Below are positions 14,801 through 29,400 of a DNA stretch of 64,000 nt, in pieces. The DNA lies in contig CP136063.1 in the NCBI GenBank assembly GCA_032622095.1, positions 6,987,814 to 7,051,813 of the forward strand, in the 5' to 3' direction. The position numbers were made by a program, and so were the translations under genes. The DNA is from Siphonodentalium dalli (lineage: Eukaryota > Mollusca > Scaphopoda > Gadilida > Siphonodentaliidae). Numbering within the stretch: the stretch's first letter is position 1; every line of letters starts with the position of its first letter. The notes below the pieces were generated by a model. The model was given only the letters and a program-made list of their open reading frames with translations. It was not told where the DNA came from and made no database searches.

Positions 14801-17800
14801 AAGACGCACCACGCAAGATAGTATGATAGTATATTGATTATACAACGCTAGTCTTGGCCGACATGTATAGTTGATGATTGAGAATCAAGCTCATCAGACG
14901 TCCGATAAGCAAATAAGCTACTGCATGGAGTAAACATATGATGCATTAGACCAATAGACGAAAATGCTGGACTATTTGAGACCGATTTATATTCCAGGGA
15001 GAAGATGTGGTGTTTGAATGTTTGCTCCATTTGAATTATGTGGAGCCCTCACTGTCGGAAAATATCGGGAATGTCAACAAGAACATTGACACTGTGAGTT
15101 TAGCACAAATTAATTGCATTTATTATCCGATGTATCCGTGCTTTAAACTAGATGAGTAATGATCAATACGTGGTATTTGAACACCCAGCTCGTTAAACTT
15201 TCTTACGACATGCAATATGTGGTGTCGACTATCCGGTGATGCATTGAGTAATGAGCAAGTAAGCTGATATATCTTGGTGCAAATCAAGCGTCACCTTCGT
15301 GTAGTTTTGCACAATGCACTAAATGCTAACAGTGACATTAATAAAATTAAATTATGAGGTGGAATTTCTAAATTAGGTGTTAGAGCTAGCATTACACAAA
15401 CATAACACTAATACCCATCGTCTTAACCCTTTACCCAATTGAACGGCCCTGTGCCAATGTCGTAACGAATCAATAACGAGTATAAAATTAATACCCATCG
15501 TCTTAACGAATCAATAACGAGTACACAATTAATACCCATCGTCTTAACGAATCAATAACGAGTATACAATTAATACCCATCGTCGTAACGAATCAATAAC
15601 GAGTATACAATTAATACCCATCGTCTTAACGAATCAATAACGAGTATACAATTAATACCCATCGTCTTAACGAATCAATAACGAGTATACAATTAATACC
15701 CATCGTCGTAACGAATCAATAACGAGTATACAATTAATACCCATCGTCTTAACGAATCAATAACGAGTATACAATTAATACCCATCGTCTTAACGAATCA
15801 ATAACGAGTATACAATTAATACCCATCGTCTTAACGAATCAATAGCGAGTATACAATTAATACCCATCGTCTTAGCGAATCAATAACGAGTATACAATTA
15901 ATACCCATCGTCTTAACGAATCAATAACGAGTATACAATTAATACCCATCGTCTTAACGAATCAATAACGAGTATACAATTAATACCCATCGTCTTAACG
16001 AATCAATAACGAGTATACAATTAATACCCATCGTCTTAACGAATCAATAACGAGTATACAATTAATACCCATCGTCTTAACGAATCAATAACGAGTATAC
16101 AATTAATACTCATCGTCTTAACGAATCAATAACGAGTATACAATTAATACCCATCTTCGTAACGAATCAATAACGAGTATACAATTAATACCCATCGTCT
16201 TAACGAATCAATAACGAGTATTCAATTAGTACCCATCGTCTTAACGAATCAATAACGAGAATACAATTCAACCAATGCTCGAAACGTTCGATATCTCAAC
16301 AGCGATATTGATTATACATGCAACTCCATATCTGAGTTGGTCACTTATTTTCGGTGACTTTGTACAGGCTTCGCCATCAATTGTACACTGATCTTCTGAG
16401 CCAGCACTGTTAAGTAGTCATTCAAATTGGACCATCAATTACAGGTTCAAGAAATGAGTTCTAGTAAATAATTATGATTGCATATACACGGTGTCACTGT
16501 TATTGGAAGAGTCGGGGAAACTTAATATGATATCGCTAGATTTTAGTATATTATTCGTATTACAGTTCCCTGGCACCGGTGCTATGATGAGTATGAGATG
16601 CATTGAAAGCTACCTCTAGATTCCAGTAAATTAGTAGGATTTAAGTTCTCTGCTAACAGTGTTATAATGAGCACAGAATAATGCAGATATCAGTAGAGTA
16701 GCATGATTGCAGTTCCTCGATATCAGTTCAGTGATTGCAGTTCAGTGTAATTTGGGAGGTTGGGACACACTGAATATGCTCTCGCTAGATTTCAGTAAAT
16801 TATTCTGATTGCAGTTTCCTGGTGTCAGTATTATAAGGAGTGCGGGACATTCTGATGATCGCACCGCTAGCTGCGAGTTCGTTGTTGAAAGCGTGGATTC
16901 TACATGGTATCTCATATACGCGACAGGTCCACTCGATTTCAAAGGTTTGTAACACTCACCGTATTCGATTGCGTTTGTGGTATTGGTCGCAATGGCTGTT
17001 CTCACATAAAACATATCTAAATATGTTGTGTTTGTGGAATTTGTTTTGTCTTTTGTTTATGTTTTGCTACTGGTAATTTGTGATTGGATTTTCTGATTTT
17101 CAGTATGAAGTTAGACAAATGAGATGGCAAATATACTGAATAATGTTTGTGGATTTATTTACGTCCTTGTAAATTATGGCATTATATACACAATGGACAC
17201 CTCACAAAATACGAGCAATCATGGCCCGTACATGTCATCAGATGTGTAAAGATAACAACATCACTGGCGCATGGATACACAATGGATTTGTTTCCATACA
17301 GGACAGTTTTGACCATGCCATCGTCCCATATACCCACAAGAAGTGGCTGAAATTCAGAGAAAGTTTACCTGTGCGCCCCATCTATACCAATCCAGAAACA
17401 GGCCCAACAACGACATCGCCAAGATGAAACCCATGTAAACTACATGCGGTGTAACCCAGGATCACTAACGACATCGCCAAGATGAAACCCATGTAAACTA
17501 CATGCAGTGTAACACAGGACCACTAACGACATCGCCAAGATGAAACCCATGTAAACTACATGCAGTGTAACCCAGGACCACTAACGACATCGCCAAGATG
17601 AAACCCATGTAAACTACATGCAGTGTAACCCAGGACCACTAACGACATCGCCAAGATGAAACCCATGTAAACTACATGCAGTGTAACCCAGGACCACTAA
17701 CGACATCGCCAAGATGAAACCCATGTAAACTACATGCAGTGTAACCCATGACCACTAACGACATCGCCAAGATGAAACCCATGTAAACTACATGCAGTGT

Positions 17801-20424
17801 AACCCAGGACCACTAACGACATCGACAAGATGAAACCCATGTAAACTACATGCAGTGTAACCCAGGACCACTAACGACATCGCCAAGATGAAACCCATGT
17901 AAACTACATGCAGTGTAACCCAGGACCACTACAATGTTCTGTTGGATTTGCATGCTAAGTAAGCCTCCAGAGAATCCATACAGTAGCCTTATGTACATAT
18001 GTTTGTTTCTGGTCAATGTGAATGATTGTACCCATATTTCCAAACGATAACCAGAGTTAAATTTCCAGTGCAATAGAATGTATGTATCTGACCAGTACAT
18101 ACACACACTATTATATTCACAATCTTCTTTAAATGTCGCGACACCATCCAGATTGACTATATACTTGGATTCGGTCGCGGATTTTTTATGACTGACCCAG
18201 TAAACCTCTATGTATTCGGAACAAAATTGACATATGAAGATTGACAATCCCTTCTCTTATTCGAGGTGGTCCAAAGCCCAATAAAACCATCCACATGCTT
18301 TATATATATAAATAGTGTACCCGTGGTTGCACTGCATAACTGACATGTAAAAATGCCTCCATTATTATCAGTTCTCTCACAAACCAATCTATATTACGCA
18401 TTGTCCACACCAATTTCTTTCAAGTAAGGAACATTGACATAATAGCTGCAACGTGTAGCATGTGTATATAACCGCGTTTCGGTGGGTTACATATAGACGT
18501 TGAAAGGTGCAGCCAACGTACACATAATTTTATATTGTTTACTAATTGTATAACCACGAAGATTATGTGTAATATTGCGAATGCAAATATTTTATGTCAT
18601 TGTGTGATGAATTGATTATGTGTAAACATGCACTCACCCAAATTCCATATACTAAGGCAAAAACCCGGAAAAGAGCGACAACTCTAATAGCAATGTACAC
18701 GTTGCACAAAGTACTACTCTTTTAAAAATGTTACATAATCTTAAAAACGTCACGACACACCTAATTATACCCCTCCTATAAAACCAGTTTGACAACATCT
18801 CCCTGTTTATTCCTGATCTGTATAAATTCGAATGATGGCGATACGACGCGATTCGTCCTCAGACGAAAATTGATATAAACCAGCTCACAAAACAAACGGG
18901 ACATAACTCCAATTTCAAATTTGATTTTAAAGATTGTTTTTGCAAGAAAACACCCCCAGAGTAATTTTTGTTGTTGATAACTATCATTAATTTGACATAT
19001 CTTTTTGCATACTTCTATCCTCATTACCCACTTTATGAAACAAACAATTCTCAACTGTTTGCAAATCGACGAGACAGCAACAAATAACGAACAATCAACT
19101 TCCAATTCACATTATTAACCCTTCCATGATTGGAGTTTCCTGGTTGTTTGCGAAAACCCTGTGCCAGTGCATTATCTTATTTATGCGAGTCTATCAAAGT
19201 GATCAGCACATGCATACACAAATTATTTGCCTTCACATTATAAGCCGCTGTAGTATATAATATACATGCGTGTGAGGCTCCCTATGGGAGACCCAAATAT
19301 AGTATATAGAACATTGCAGCATTATATTTTATGCTGCACCAGCGCAGATCCAGTCATGAATTGGCTAATGGACAAACACGTTTTCTTCTTTTCACCAGTA
19401 CGTGCACAATAACGCAAGCACGTCATAATGCAAATATCGTGTCTGTCATTTGCAGAATGAGGTCACCACAGGGTGAATTTAGTGATACTATCCCGCACAG
19501 CGGGCTAGCATCACCAAATTCACCCTCTGGAGATCTCATTATGCGTAGGCCTCATCTTCTGGGAAGTATATATAGTATCAAATTAACATTGTTTTTAGTT
19601 ACATTTCTCTTCTAGGAAGTTTCTATATCCCCTAATTTGCAGAAGATAAAATTCATAATTGAGGTGCCCAATGGGTGAACATCACCAACTTCAACTGCGG
19701 AACTTCAATCTGAACCTAGGTTGCCATAGCAGTTGAGGGCCTTAGCAGAATGAGGTCCCCAGATGGTGAATTCAGTGATACTAGCCCGCTATGCGGGATA
19801 GCGTCACTAAATTTTCCACCTGGGGACCTCATTCTGCAAATGACAGACACGCTATTTGCAGGCTTGGCCGTCAGCTGCCAAACATTTGCATCGCGATGAG
19901 CATCACATAGTAAAATCACGATCATGAAAACATCCATCACCCTGCAGGGAGCCCCAAACATATATAGAAGCATATAGAAGCATGTCGTCTGCTCGTGGTT
20001 GTCTGGGGCTCTGTATGGGTGAAATTATAAAATTGTTAAAGAATACAAGAAAAATTATTAAAATAGTAAAAAATTGTTAGGCCAATGCATTCTCTTATAT
20101 ATGCGAGGCGACCTATGGCCGACTCGCATATATAAGAGAATGCATTGGCACAGGGTTCACATCGACGTAATGTATATATGTACGTTTTAGGAAGTAAACT
20201 AAAGCACGATGACCCGCCAGTTTATTCCGACCGACTTGTGGACCTTGATTTGAATGAAGATGTGCAGATCCGCGTGCACACGAGAGCAGCGACACCCGTT
20301 CTGACTGTCATCCATGGTGAGATCGTTTTCCTTAACCCTTTCAGTGTCAGGGGCCGATATCATCGGCCCTAATTTACGGTATGTAAAATCGGCCCTAGAA
20401 AAATTTAAAAATTAAACCAATATT

Positions 20425-20456
<32 letters not shown>

Positions 20457-23400
20457 GGTATGCTTAAGCGTGCTATAGCGAATTTAAAAACAAACTGGTT
20501 AAAACCTTAGGGGCATGTTATAACTCAAAAATATCACCAAGTATTCATAGTAATAATATTGATGCCCATGAAAAACGTAAGATCCCCTGGCACTAAACAT
20601 ACAAAATAAGTCTGTTAAAGAATATAAGAAAAAATTATTAAAATTGTAAAAAATTGTAAAAAATAATAACAAATGATGAATAATTGTTAGGCCAATGCAT
20701 TCTCTAATGTATGCGAGGCGACCTATGGTCGACTCGCATATATAAGATAATGCATTGGCACAGGGTATATGGGTTGATACAAACATCGGACTTGGCACTG
20801 AAAGGGTTATCGTTTTCCTTAAATACATTTATCTGCTTATTCATTACTTCAAACTGATAATATGCTAAGCGTAAGCACATCACCCATACGAAGAGTGCAT
20901 TGCTAAACTTTGTCGAACAATTAAACAATGGATTTATCTTTTCAACAGTCATGCGACTCGATCAATGTCGATCTGAAACATGTATATAGTGTAACAGTGT
21001 TGCTCCGTATAGATATATTTGAGATGGTTACTGCCCATTTATAATGCATCCTGAATCTGAATGTCATAATGTGTTCTTGAATTATGACTATGTGATCATA
21101 TTTACATTTGTTATTCATCACGCGTACACAATTGTTTATTAAAATATCGATATTATCCACATTATACTGGGGGATGAGGTCTGTATGAAGTTCAAACTGT
21201 CGAAACGCGAAACAATAAATGTAAGAACAACGCGTTTCATAGCGTCCTTCGGAGATATCATCTGATCCTGGTTAAACATCTCAAGTGGAAATAACATGTC
21301 GACCTGGAATCAACACAACCTAATGGACGTGCATCAAGGTGATATTTTGAGCCAATGACAAGAAATTGGGATTTATTATAATTCAACTGTAATATATTAT
21401 CGAAAACCCAGTTCTTGTCATCACAGACACATGTATCCAGGCGACGCTTGGCTCCAATTTCTTTCATATCAAATTCAACATAATTATATCTGCATGCGAT
21501 GATATCTGACAGCTTGACTCTCCAAAATACGTCCACAATTAATAGGGGCCCAAGTGTAGACCCTTGGGTAACTCCAACATCTAGACTGACATCGTCCGAG
21601 CAAGTGGAGTCATGGCATTATGGTTTTAACCGATCGTTTAAAATATCACAAAGGCTCATTTACTATCAGGGTGTATTATACATATTGGTATTCAAAAGTA
21701 CAATCGCACCCGACCTACGTGTATATTTCAAGCACCATGGTGTGTACCACTATGTTTTGTTACAGTCTGTTTGATGGTGTGTGCCACTACATGTTGTTAC
21801 ACGCTGTGTGATGATGTGTTCCACCATCGTATGTTCCAAGCTATTTGATGGTGTGTGTGTTTATATTGAAATCATCGTTTGTTCCAGGATATTTGATGGT
21901 GTGTGTGTTTATATTGAAATCATCGTTTGTTCCAGGATGTTTGATGGTGTGTGCGTGAATGTTTGATGGTGTGTGTGTTTATATTGAAATCATCGTTTGT
22001 TCCAGGATGTTTGATGGTGTGTGTGTTTATATTGAAATCATCTTTGTTCCAGGATATTTGATGGTGTGTGTGTTTATATTGAAATCATCTTTGTGTCAGG
22101 ATGTTTGATGGTGTGTGTGTTTATATTGAAATCATCTTTGTTCCAGGATGTTTGATGGTGTGTGCGTGGATGTTTGATGGTGTGTGTGTTTATATTGAAA
22201 TCATCTTTGTTCCAGGATGTTTGATGGTGTGTGCGTGGATGTTTTTTGCCGTTGTTGGAATATATTCGGCATCGTGCTCTAAAGCGTTCACTGTATCCAA
22301 CAACGATAACTGTCGCGAAAGAACATTCCAGGTGAGTGTGCCAGTAAATGTTGCATCAGTAACCAACATCAGTTATATAATAAGCGCACCATAGACACAG
22401 GCGTGGCTAGATTGTCCCGACTAGAGGGGTTCCAACCTTATCATTTCCAAATACTCCCGCACAGGTTCGCAGTATTCCATGTACAGCCATCCCTTCGATT
22501 GGATTGTTTTCTAACCGTTGCATCAATTCCATCACACTGTTTGAATTGTCCAACCATTGACTGGATTTATGTAAAAGTACAAATGGAATAGTCCAACCAG
22601 ACGGGGTTGGACAATTCAGCCGGTGTGTATTTCATACCATGTTGACCAATATTAGAAACATGCTACTGTTGGTATAATAACAACAAATTTCGAACAAATT
22701 AATGGTTGAAAAATTAAGCAATGAAAACATTTTTAACCTATATGTGGTGCGAAATGTCCAACTAATATTATGACGGGCCTGGCATTTCTAACGGTTGAAC
22801 ATTTTTATCAAAGTAAGGGGGTAGACAGACAAACGATAACATCGCCACATTCCTGATATGCATACATTGGTATCCTTAATTCTAGCCACTCACTCTGAGT
22901 TGAAGAGTTAACCAATAACTTCAGGTATATTGACATGCACATACAATAAATATTGCAATGTAATCAGAAATGTTTTGGTGAAAGATTTGTCAGATTTCTG
23001 GTTTAATGCCCACACCCAACCAATGACAACACAGTCATTATGTTATTATATAATGATGCGCGTACCTAGTTGTTTTTCAAAACGCATGTCAAAATTAGTA
23101 AGTCGATATGGCTATTGTTTGCAAATTAGTACCCATTCTATGATGAAGCTTCATACAATATTACGAAAACCCTGTGTCAATGCATACCCTTATACATGTA
23201 TATGCGAGTATCATATAGGGAGCTTCACATACATGTATATAATATATTACATTGGCCTAACCTCATTTACCTTGACCTTGCAAGTCTGTTCATTATCGTA
23301 TATGTGCGAGGTTCCATCCGGTAGACTGGAATTGGGATATATAAGAAAATGCATTGGCACAGGGTTTTCGTAATATTTTAGATACCATGAAACGGTTAAG

Positions 23401-26400
23401 GTACCGGTAAAAATTATCAGATATGTATCAAATGTGAATGTGGTGACGCTACATGTATATAGTATTGTTACTGTTATATAGAAGCTTCAATGCATACCAT
23501 GTGTAAACGAGTTAAAACAGTGTTTTGTTGGGTTTGATTGCAGCTGCACGAAGCTTGCATGACGGCTGCCATAGCAACGACAATCGCGGGAGTGGTCGTG
23601 ATCCTCACAGAGAAACGCGGCGAAATAGTTGAGGTGAGCAAACATACACTCATATGCAAACGGATACAGAGTCTATGGTATTCCATCAAACTTTTCATTT
23701 ATCGGAAGACTTGCGATATTCCCCCGAGGTATATGATATCGCGCTACGTTAATCGTTTTCTGTTGGTCTGCTTTATATTGGTGATACTGGTAGTGAGTTA
23801 TTATTGGCCCTACTGACGTGGAGTCCCGGATCAACGGATGGTCATCACACCCACAATTTGATATGCATGTACCTTACACCAGATTGCAAATGCAGGAGGC
23901 ATTATATGTGAAATGCAAATAATCAGTAACACAACATCTGATAACAACAAATACTGGTTGTTCAGCTTGTTCTCCATAAAATCCGCACATACTGTACTCA
24001 CCATTGTGCAATGACATTTTTATTATCTGCTTACAATAAAACTTGTGTTAAGGTTGATAATCAGCGGAAAATTGCCTCATTTTGAGTTGGTAAAAAATGC
24101 TGAAATGATGGCATTTTAGTCACATTATCGACTCACAATGAGGCGATTCTAAGCAGATTATGTGTGCACAATGACACATATAAGCCAACTCACGACTTTG
24201 CATGTGTACGCTCTTTAGCATGTGTTTTCACTGTGGCCCGCTCAATAAAACGAAATAACGGACATGACTCCATTATCTGCTTATTTCAGAATCAAATAAT
24301 TATGTACCTATTGCACTGTATAGGTCGATTATGTGCTTATTTGCGCGATATGTTGGGTTGTTTCAATGGTGACCGCTGCGTTTTGTCATGTCCATTCAAT
24401 CTATCACTGCATATTGTTCATATAATAGCTCGCGGTGTTATATTGTTTATACATTGTAGAGTTTCCATGTTCCAGCTGATTCACGTCCATATCGTCCATT
24501 TCAGTTTTTACCCTGTGCCAATGCATTCTCTTATATATGCGAGTCGACCATAGGTCGCCTCGCATATATAAGAGAATGCCTTGGCCTAACAATTTTTTAC
24601 AATTTTAATAATTTGTTCTTGTATTCTTTAACAATTTTATAATTTCACCCATACAGAGCCCCAGACAAACATGAGCAGACAACACTCTTCTATATGCTTC
24701 TATATATGTGTGGGGCTCCCTGCAGGGTAATGGATGTTTTTTTTATTTTTTGTCCTAAAAATTGTAAGAAACATTTATTTAAAACAAATGATACAAAATT
24801 GTTAGGCCAATACAATCTATAAGAGAATGCATTGGCACAGGGTAAAAAAATTCCGACTTACGACTGGATTTGATATGGCGGGTCACATATTACAACTGGT
24901 TCACGTCCATAGCTTCCATGACAGTTTAACACATTGAATGAATCGAAGTATTGACACATTAGTCATTGTATGTAACATTTCATGGACACTTTTGTTGGAT
25001 TTACAATTTAATCAATACTTCGAAATCACCAATTCGAAATGCAATTAATGGCGACTTTTTCGAAACTATTGAAAGCAGCGACACTGTATCATGTGTAATG
25101 TGTTTCGCATATTAATCCTTACACATCCGTGCTTTGTTCAGATACTAGAAGATGGCATCCTGGAGAAATACCACCCGGTGCTGGGACTGACAACACTATG
25201 TGCATGTGGCCTGAATGTAAGTACCGGTCGCATATTGGTATTTTGCATATTTATCCTATCGGGTAGGATGATCAGTGGTGACATCACACAACTCATCGGT
25301 CCTATGTTTTTGGTATTTTGGATTTATTCGTCCTGCTTTCTGTAGCTCGAGGCGATTACCCCATCCCTGGTCCCAACAAACCACTCATTTATCCACTGTG
25401 TTTCAGTCTACTATTGGCCCAATTAGCCTGCTCTCAGAAGTTAGATGCGTTAACCCCATCCCTAGTACCAACGAACAACCAAGTTATCAACAGTATCGTA
25501 GGGAATTATTGACCTATGTCGTCCTGCTCTCAGTATAGTTCGATGCGATTACCCCCACCCTGCGTTCATTAGTTCCAGGCGATTACCCAAACCCTGTAAC
25601 CAACAGCCAACTCATATAGCCAATGTATTGCGGGACATTTTTGACCTATGTCGTATTGCTTTCGGTAGTTAGATGTGATCACCCCCATTACTGGTCCCAA
25701 CATACCACTCATTTATCCACTGTAGTGCAAGGTATTTTTGTTGTATACCGCCCTGCTCTCAGTAGTTATATGGTATCACCCCACCCCTGTTCCCAACGTA
25801 CAACTCATGTATCCACTGTGGTTCAGAGTAATATTAGCCTATTTCGTCCCACTTTCGGTAGCTAGATGGGACTAACCCATTACTGGTCCCAACATACCAC
25901 TCATTTATCAACTGTAGTGCAAGGTATTATTGGTGAATGTCGTCCTGCTCTCAGTTGTTTGATTGTGTCACCCATTACTGGTCCCAAATACCACTCATGT
26001 ATCCACTGTGGTTCAGAGTAATATTAGCCTATTTCGTCCTACTCTCTGTAGCTCGATGGGATTAACCCATCCCTGATCCCAACTCCCTGATCCCCACATA
26101 CATGATATGCTAATCTATCAAATAGTAGTATGTTTGCATGAGATAAAAACCGTAATCCTTCTGTCAGATTTAGATATCTCACCTCTATCCAACCGCGTTA
26201 ACATTAAAAGTGATTCGTTATTAGATGAGTTAACATCGTTTAGCCACATTGAGTGTTCAGACTGAACCAGTTGTAATATGTGATCAACTATAGTATTGGG
26301 TACACACATTTGTAGAGTTTACTCTTCTCGAGTTGAGTCAGTTCATATTGTTCTTATCAATACCGGATGAATTACCATTATTGCAAACTTTTGGTGGTCA

Positions 26401-29400
26401 AAATAAGATAATAGGTGACTAAATATAGTTCCGACGATATGTAAACATAGATGTATCTGTCCGCAATGTACCATCCTTGTGGCAGTGCTATATCGCAGTG
26501 ATAACGTAGATGGCGCTGCATGGAGTTTTAGTTCCCGTATCTAACCAAACAGGCTATATATCCTCCATGTTTCCATGGTGCAGGGTTTGCTTGGTCGTCC
26601 TGCTCCCGGTAGTTAGGTGTGTTCACCCCATCCCCGACCCCAACAGGCCATTCGTATACCCACTGAATAGCGTGGTATTATTTGCCTATATAGTTCGTCC
26701 TGCACTCGGGAGTTAGATGCGATTGCACCATCCCTGGTGCAAACATACCACTCATTTATCCTGGTCCCATCATACCACTCATTTATCCTGGTCCCATCAT
26801 ACCATTCATTTATCCTGGTCCCATCATACCACTCATTTATCCACTCTGTTTCAGGGTATTCTTGGTCTATGTCGCCCTGCTCTCAGTAGTTCTAGGCGGT
26901 GGAGGTTTACCATGTCACACTGGTTGTTTGGGATGTTTACATTCCTAACTGCACGTGAGTACACTATTAAACACCCACATATTATATTTATTTATTCCCA
27001 CAAGCCATTCGATAATACAAAAAACAATACATTGTACACTATCGGTCCATATTGTGAAAAGGAACAACACACATATTATAGTATGGTCGTGCTACGCAAA
27101 AAAGTGGTTGTCCAGACGAAATTGGTAAAGAAGCGATTTTGGTGTCATTCAACGCGGGAGACTCTCTGATACAACATATCTAAAATCCGCTTTGGGGAAA
27201 ATCCAGGATCCAAGATGGCGTCCAACATGGCCGCCGTTAGTCAAAAGAGACTATGACTGAGATTAATTCGATTATAGTGAGAACAAATGTTGTCATATGC
27301 ATACAATTGTATATATTCTTGCGAAGGTAAAATATTATGTGACCTGTTTATGGCAAAAAATGGAACCCCTCGTCCCAGTTGGCCGCCAAAATGGCGGCCT
27401 AACTCGAAACAAGTTTTTGTCTAATATCTTAAAGATCAGTTCATGTTGTTTGATAATGGTTCAGACTGACAACTTTGCTCAGTCTTATTCATGTTAATTC
27501 AGCATCGGAGCAATGAAATATACTACAAATGGGGTCCCATACTCATCCATACCCTTAAACATTCGATTTACAGAACGCGGTATAAACTTTCACAAAAATC
27601 GCCATTATAATTCCAGTCATATATCAACAAGAAATGAACAGAACTGTACAATGTAAGTTGGGCATACCATTATCTATGAATACTCCAATTCAATGAAACC
27701 CAAATTGGCGCTTTGTCTCAAAATGGCTGTCAGAATGGCGGTCAAAATAATGAAAACGGCGGATATTGCCCAGAGTGTCATTTAATCGATTATAAGTAGT
27801 GGTTGATCAATGGAATTGACTAAATAAATACGAATGTATACCCGATCATGGTGCCATTATGCTAGCTCTATGGAAAAACTTTAAAATCCGTATCCAAAAT
27901 GACCACCCGATGTGAAAAATAATATGTTCTATCATTTCTTCTTATCACTTATTGCTCTCTGAACTGGCGTACAATGGGTATACTCTTTCAATGGTCGTGT
28001 CAACTGATCATTCCAGCAATGACATGTGTAATCGTTTTGGTCATAGTTTACTATGGTCCTCCACTCATTGGTTCTAAGGAATGCGGTAAGAAATTTCACC
28101 AAGATCGGCTTTGGGGTTCTGGTCCCGTTTGATGTATAGGGCTGAGCAGATATTGTCTACACAATAATCGATTGTTTCTTTTATTTGTGATAATTCCATC
28201 TCAAACGGAACAAAATAAATAATAAATTTGATCAAATATGGCTTCCAAAACGAAAATGGTAAACTCTGCCTAGCTTGTCAAATAATGGAAGTTGTGAGTG
28301 GTGGATGCAGTTGATAGTTGACTAATATATGTGCCTTATATACATCAAAATTAATATTTATAATAATGGAGACTTGGTTTCTTTTCAATCTTTTTGTGGC
28401 TTCTGGCGGATTGGCAAATATTAACTATTCGGGCTCGGCCGTCATTTCGAACACTTACGGCACACGGTCGCGATAGTTGCAAAATATAGATCCAGAATAA
28501 GTAAGCAAAGATCGATTTTGACTTCAGAATACCCTATCGGATATCGGAAAAAATCAACTTTGAGAAAACTTTAAGATCCGAGATGGCATCCAATATAGCC
28601 CCCCGACAAAGATAGAAGTCATAAATAGGATATTTGCTCTTTGTTTCCTTTTCGAAAAAATCATAATCCCCAAGCGCTTAAGAAGGTTAACAAAACAGGA
28701 ACGTGTCCGATTTATAGCTAGGTTGAGATACACTGAAAAAAACCTCTTTAGTTGGACAGTTTCGATAGAAAGTAAAACATAATGACTATAAATTTCCGCT
28801 AACCGGATTGTGAACACACATTTTTCGACATCATTGTAAGTGCTAGCTGGAACTAAATGTAGCCCATGGATTCCCCATTTCGACATGTACCAAAAGTGGT
28901 TTTACTCTTAGCTCTTCTCAGATATCAACTCTCCGGTGAATGGTGATGTCTTATGTCCTAGGAAATACTTGTGCGAAATACATATCTATATACGAGGAAA
29001 CTATCCCCATACATTGTTTACACATCGAATCAGTTAGTCTGTTCAGGTCTTCTTGGAAAGCGTGATTTTCAATAATAATTTGCACATATTCTGATCAGCA
29101 AGGATGAAAACCTTATGTGGCAGTTTGATTGTCTAGCATCCGGAAAATAATATGTTCATTGTTCACATTTCTTTGACAAACACGTTGTTCATGTGGCATT
29201 GCTATCCAATGGCAACCTTGAAATACCAGTTCATCAAGCTAAATAGTTGATACGTTTACACCTACGGGTAGAGTAATAGTAATAATGTGGAAGCACTGGA
29301 GATGCAGAAACGTCTACATCGAAGTACAGTGAATAGTCTAAATTTTGCTGTTGGTGACGATGGTGTCAATATATATCATTGATGCAAATACATATCACCA

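Noticed and set aside
15459-16266. Regular 41-bp repeats resembling a CRISPR array
   Set aside because: There are no unique spacers: the whole unit repeats. The genome is eukaryotic. It is a satellite. The same applies to the 58-bp and 46-bp arrays.
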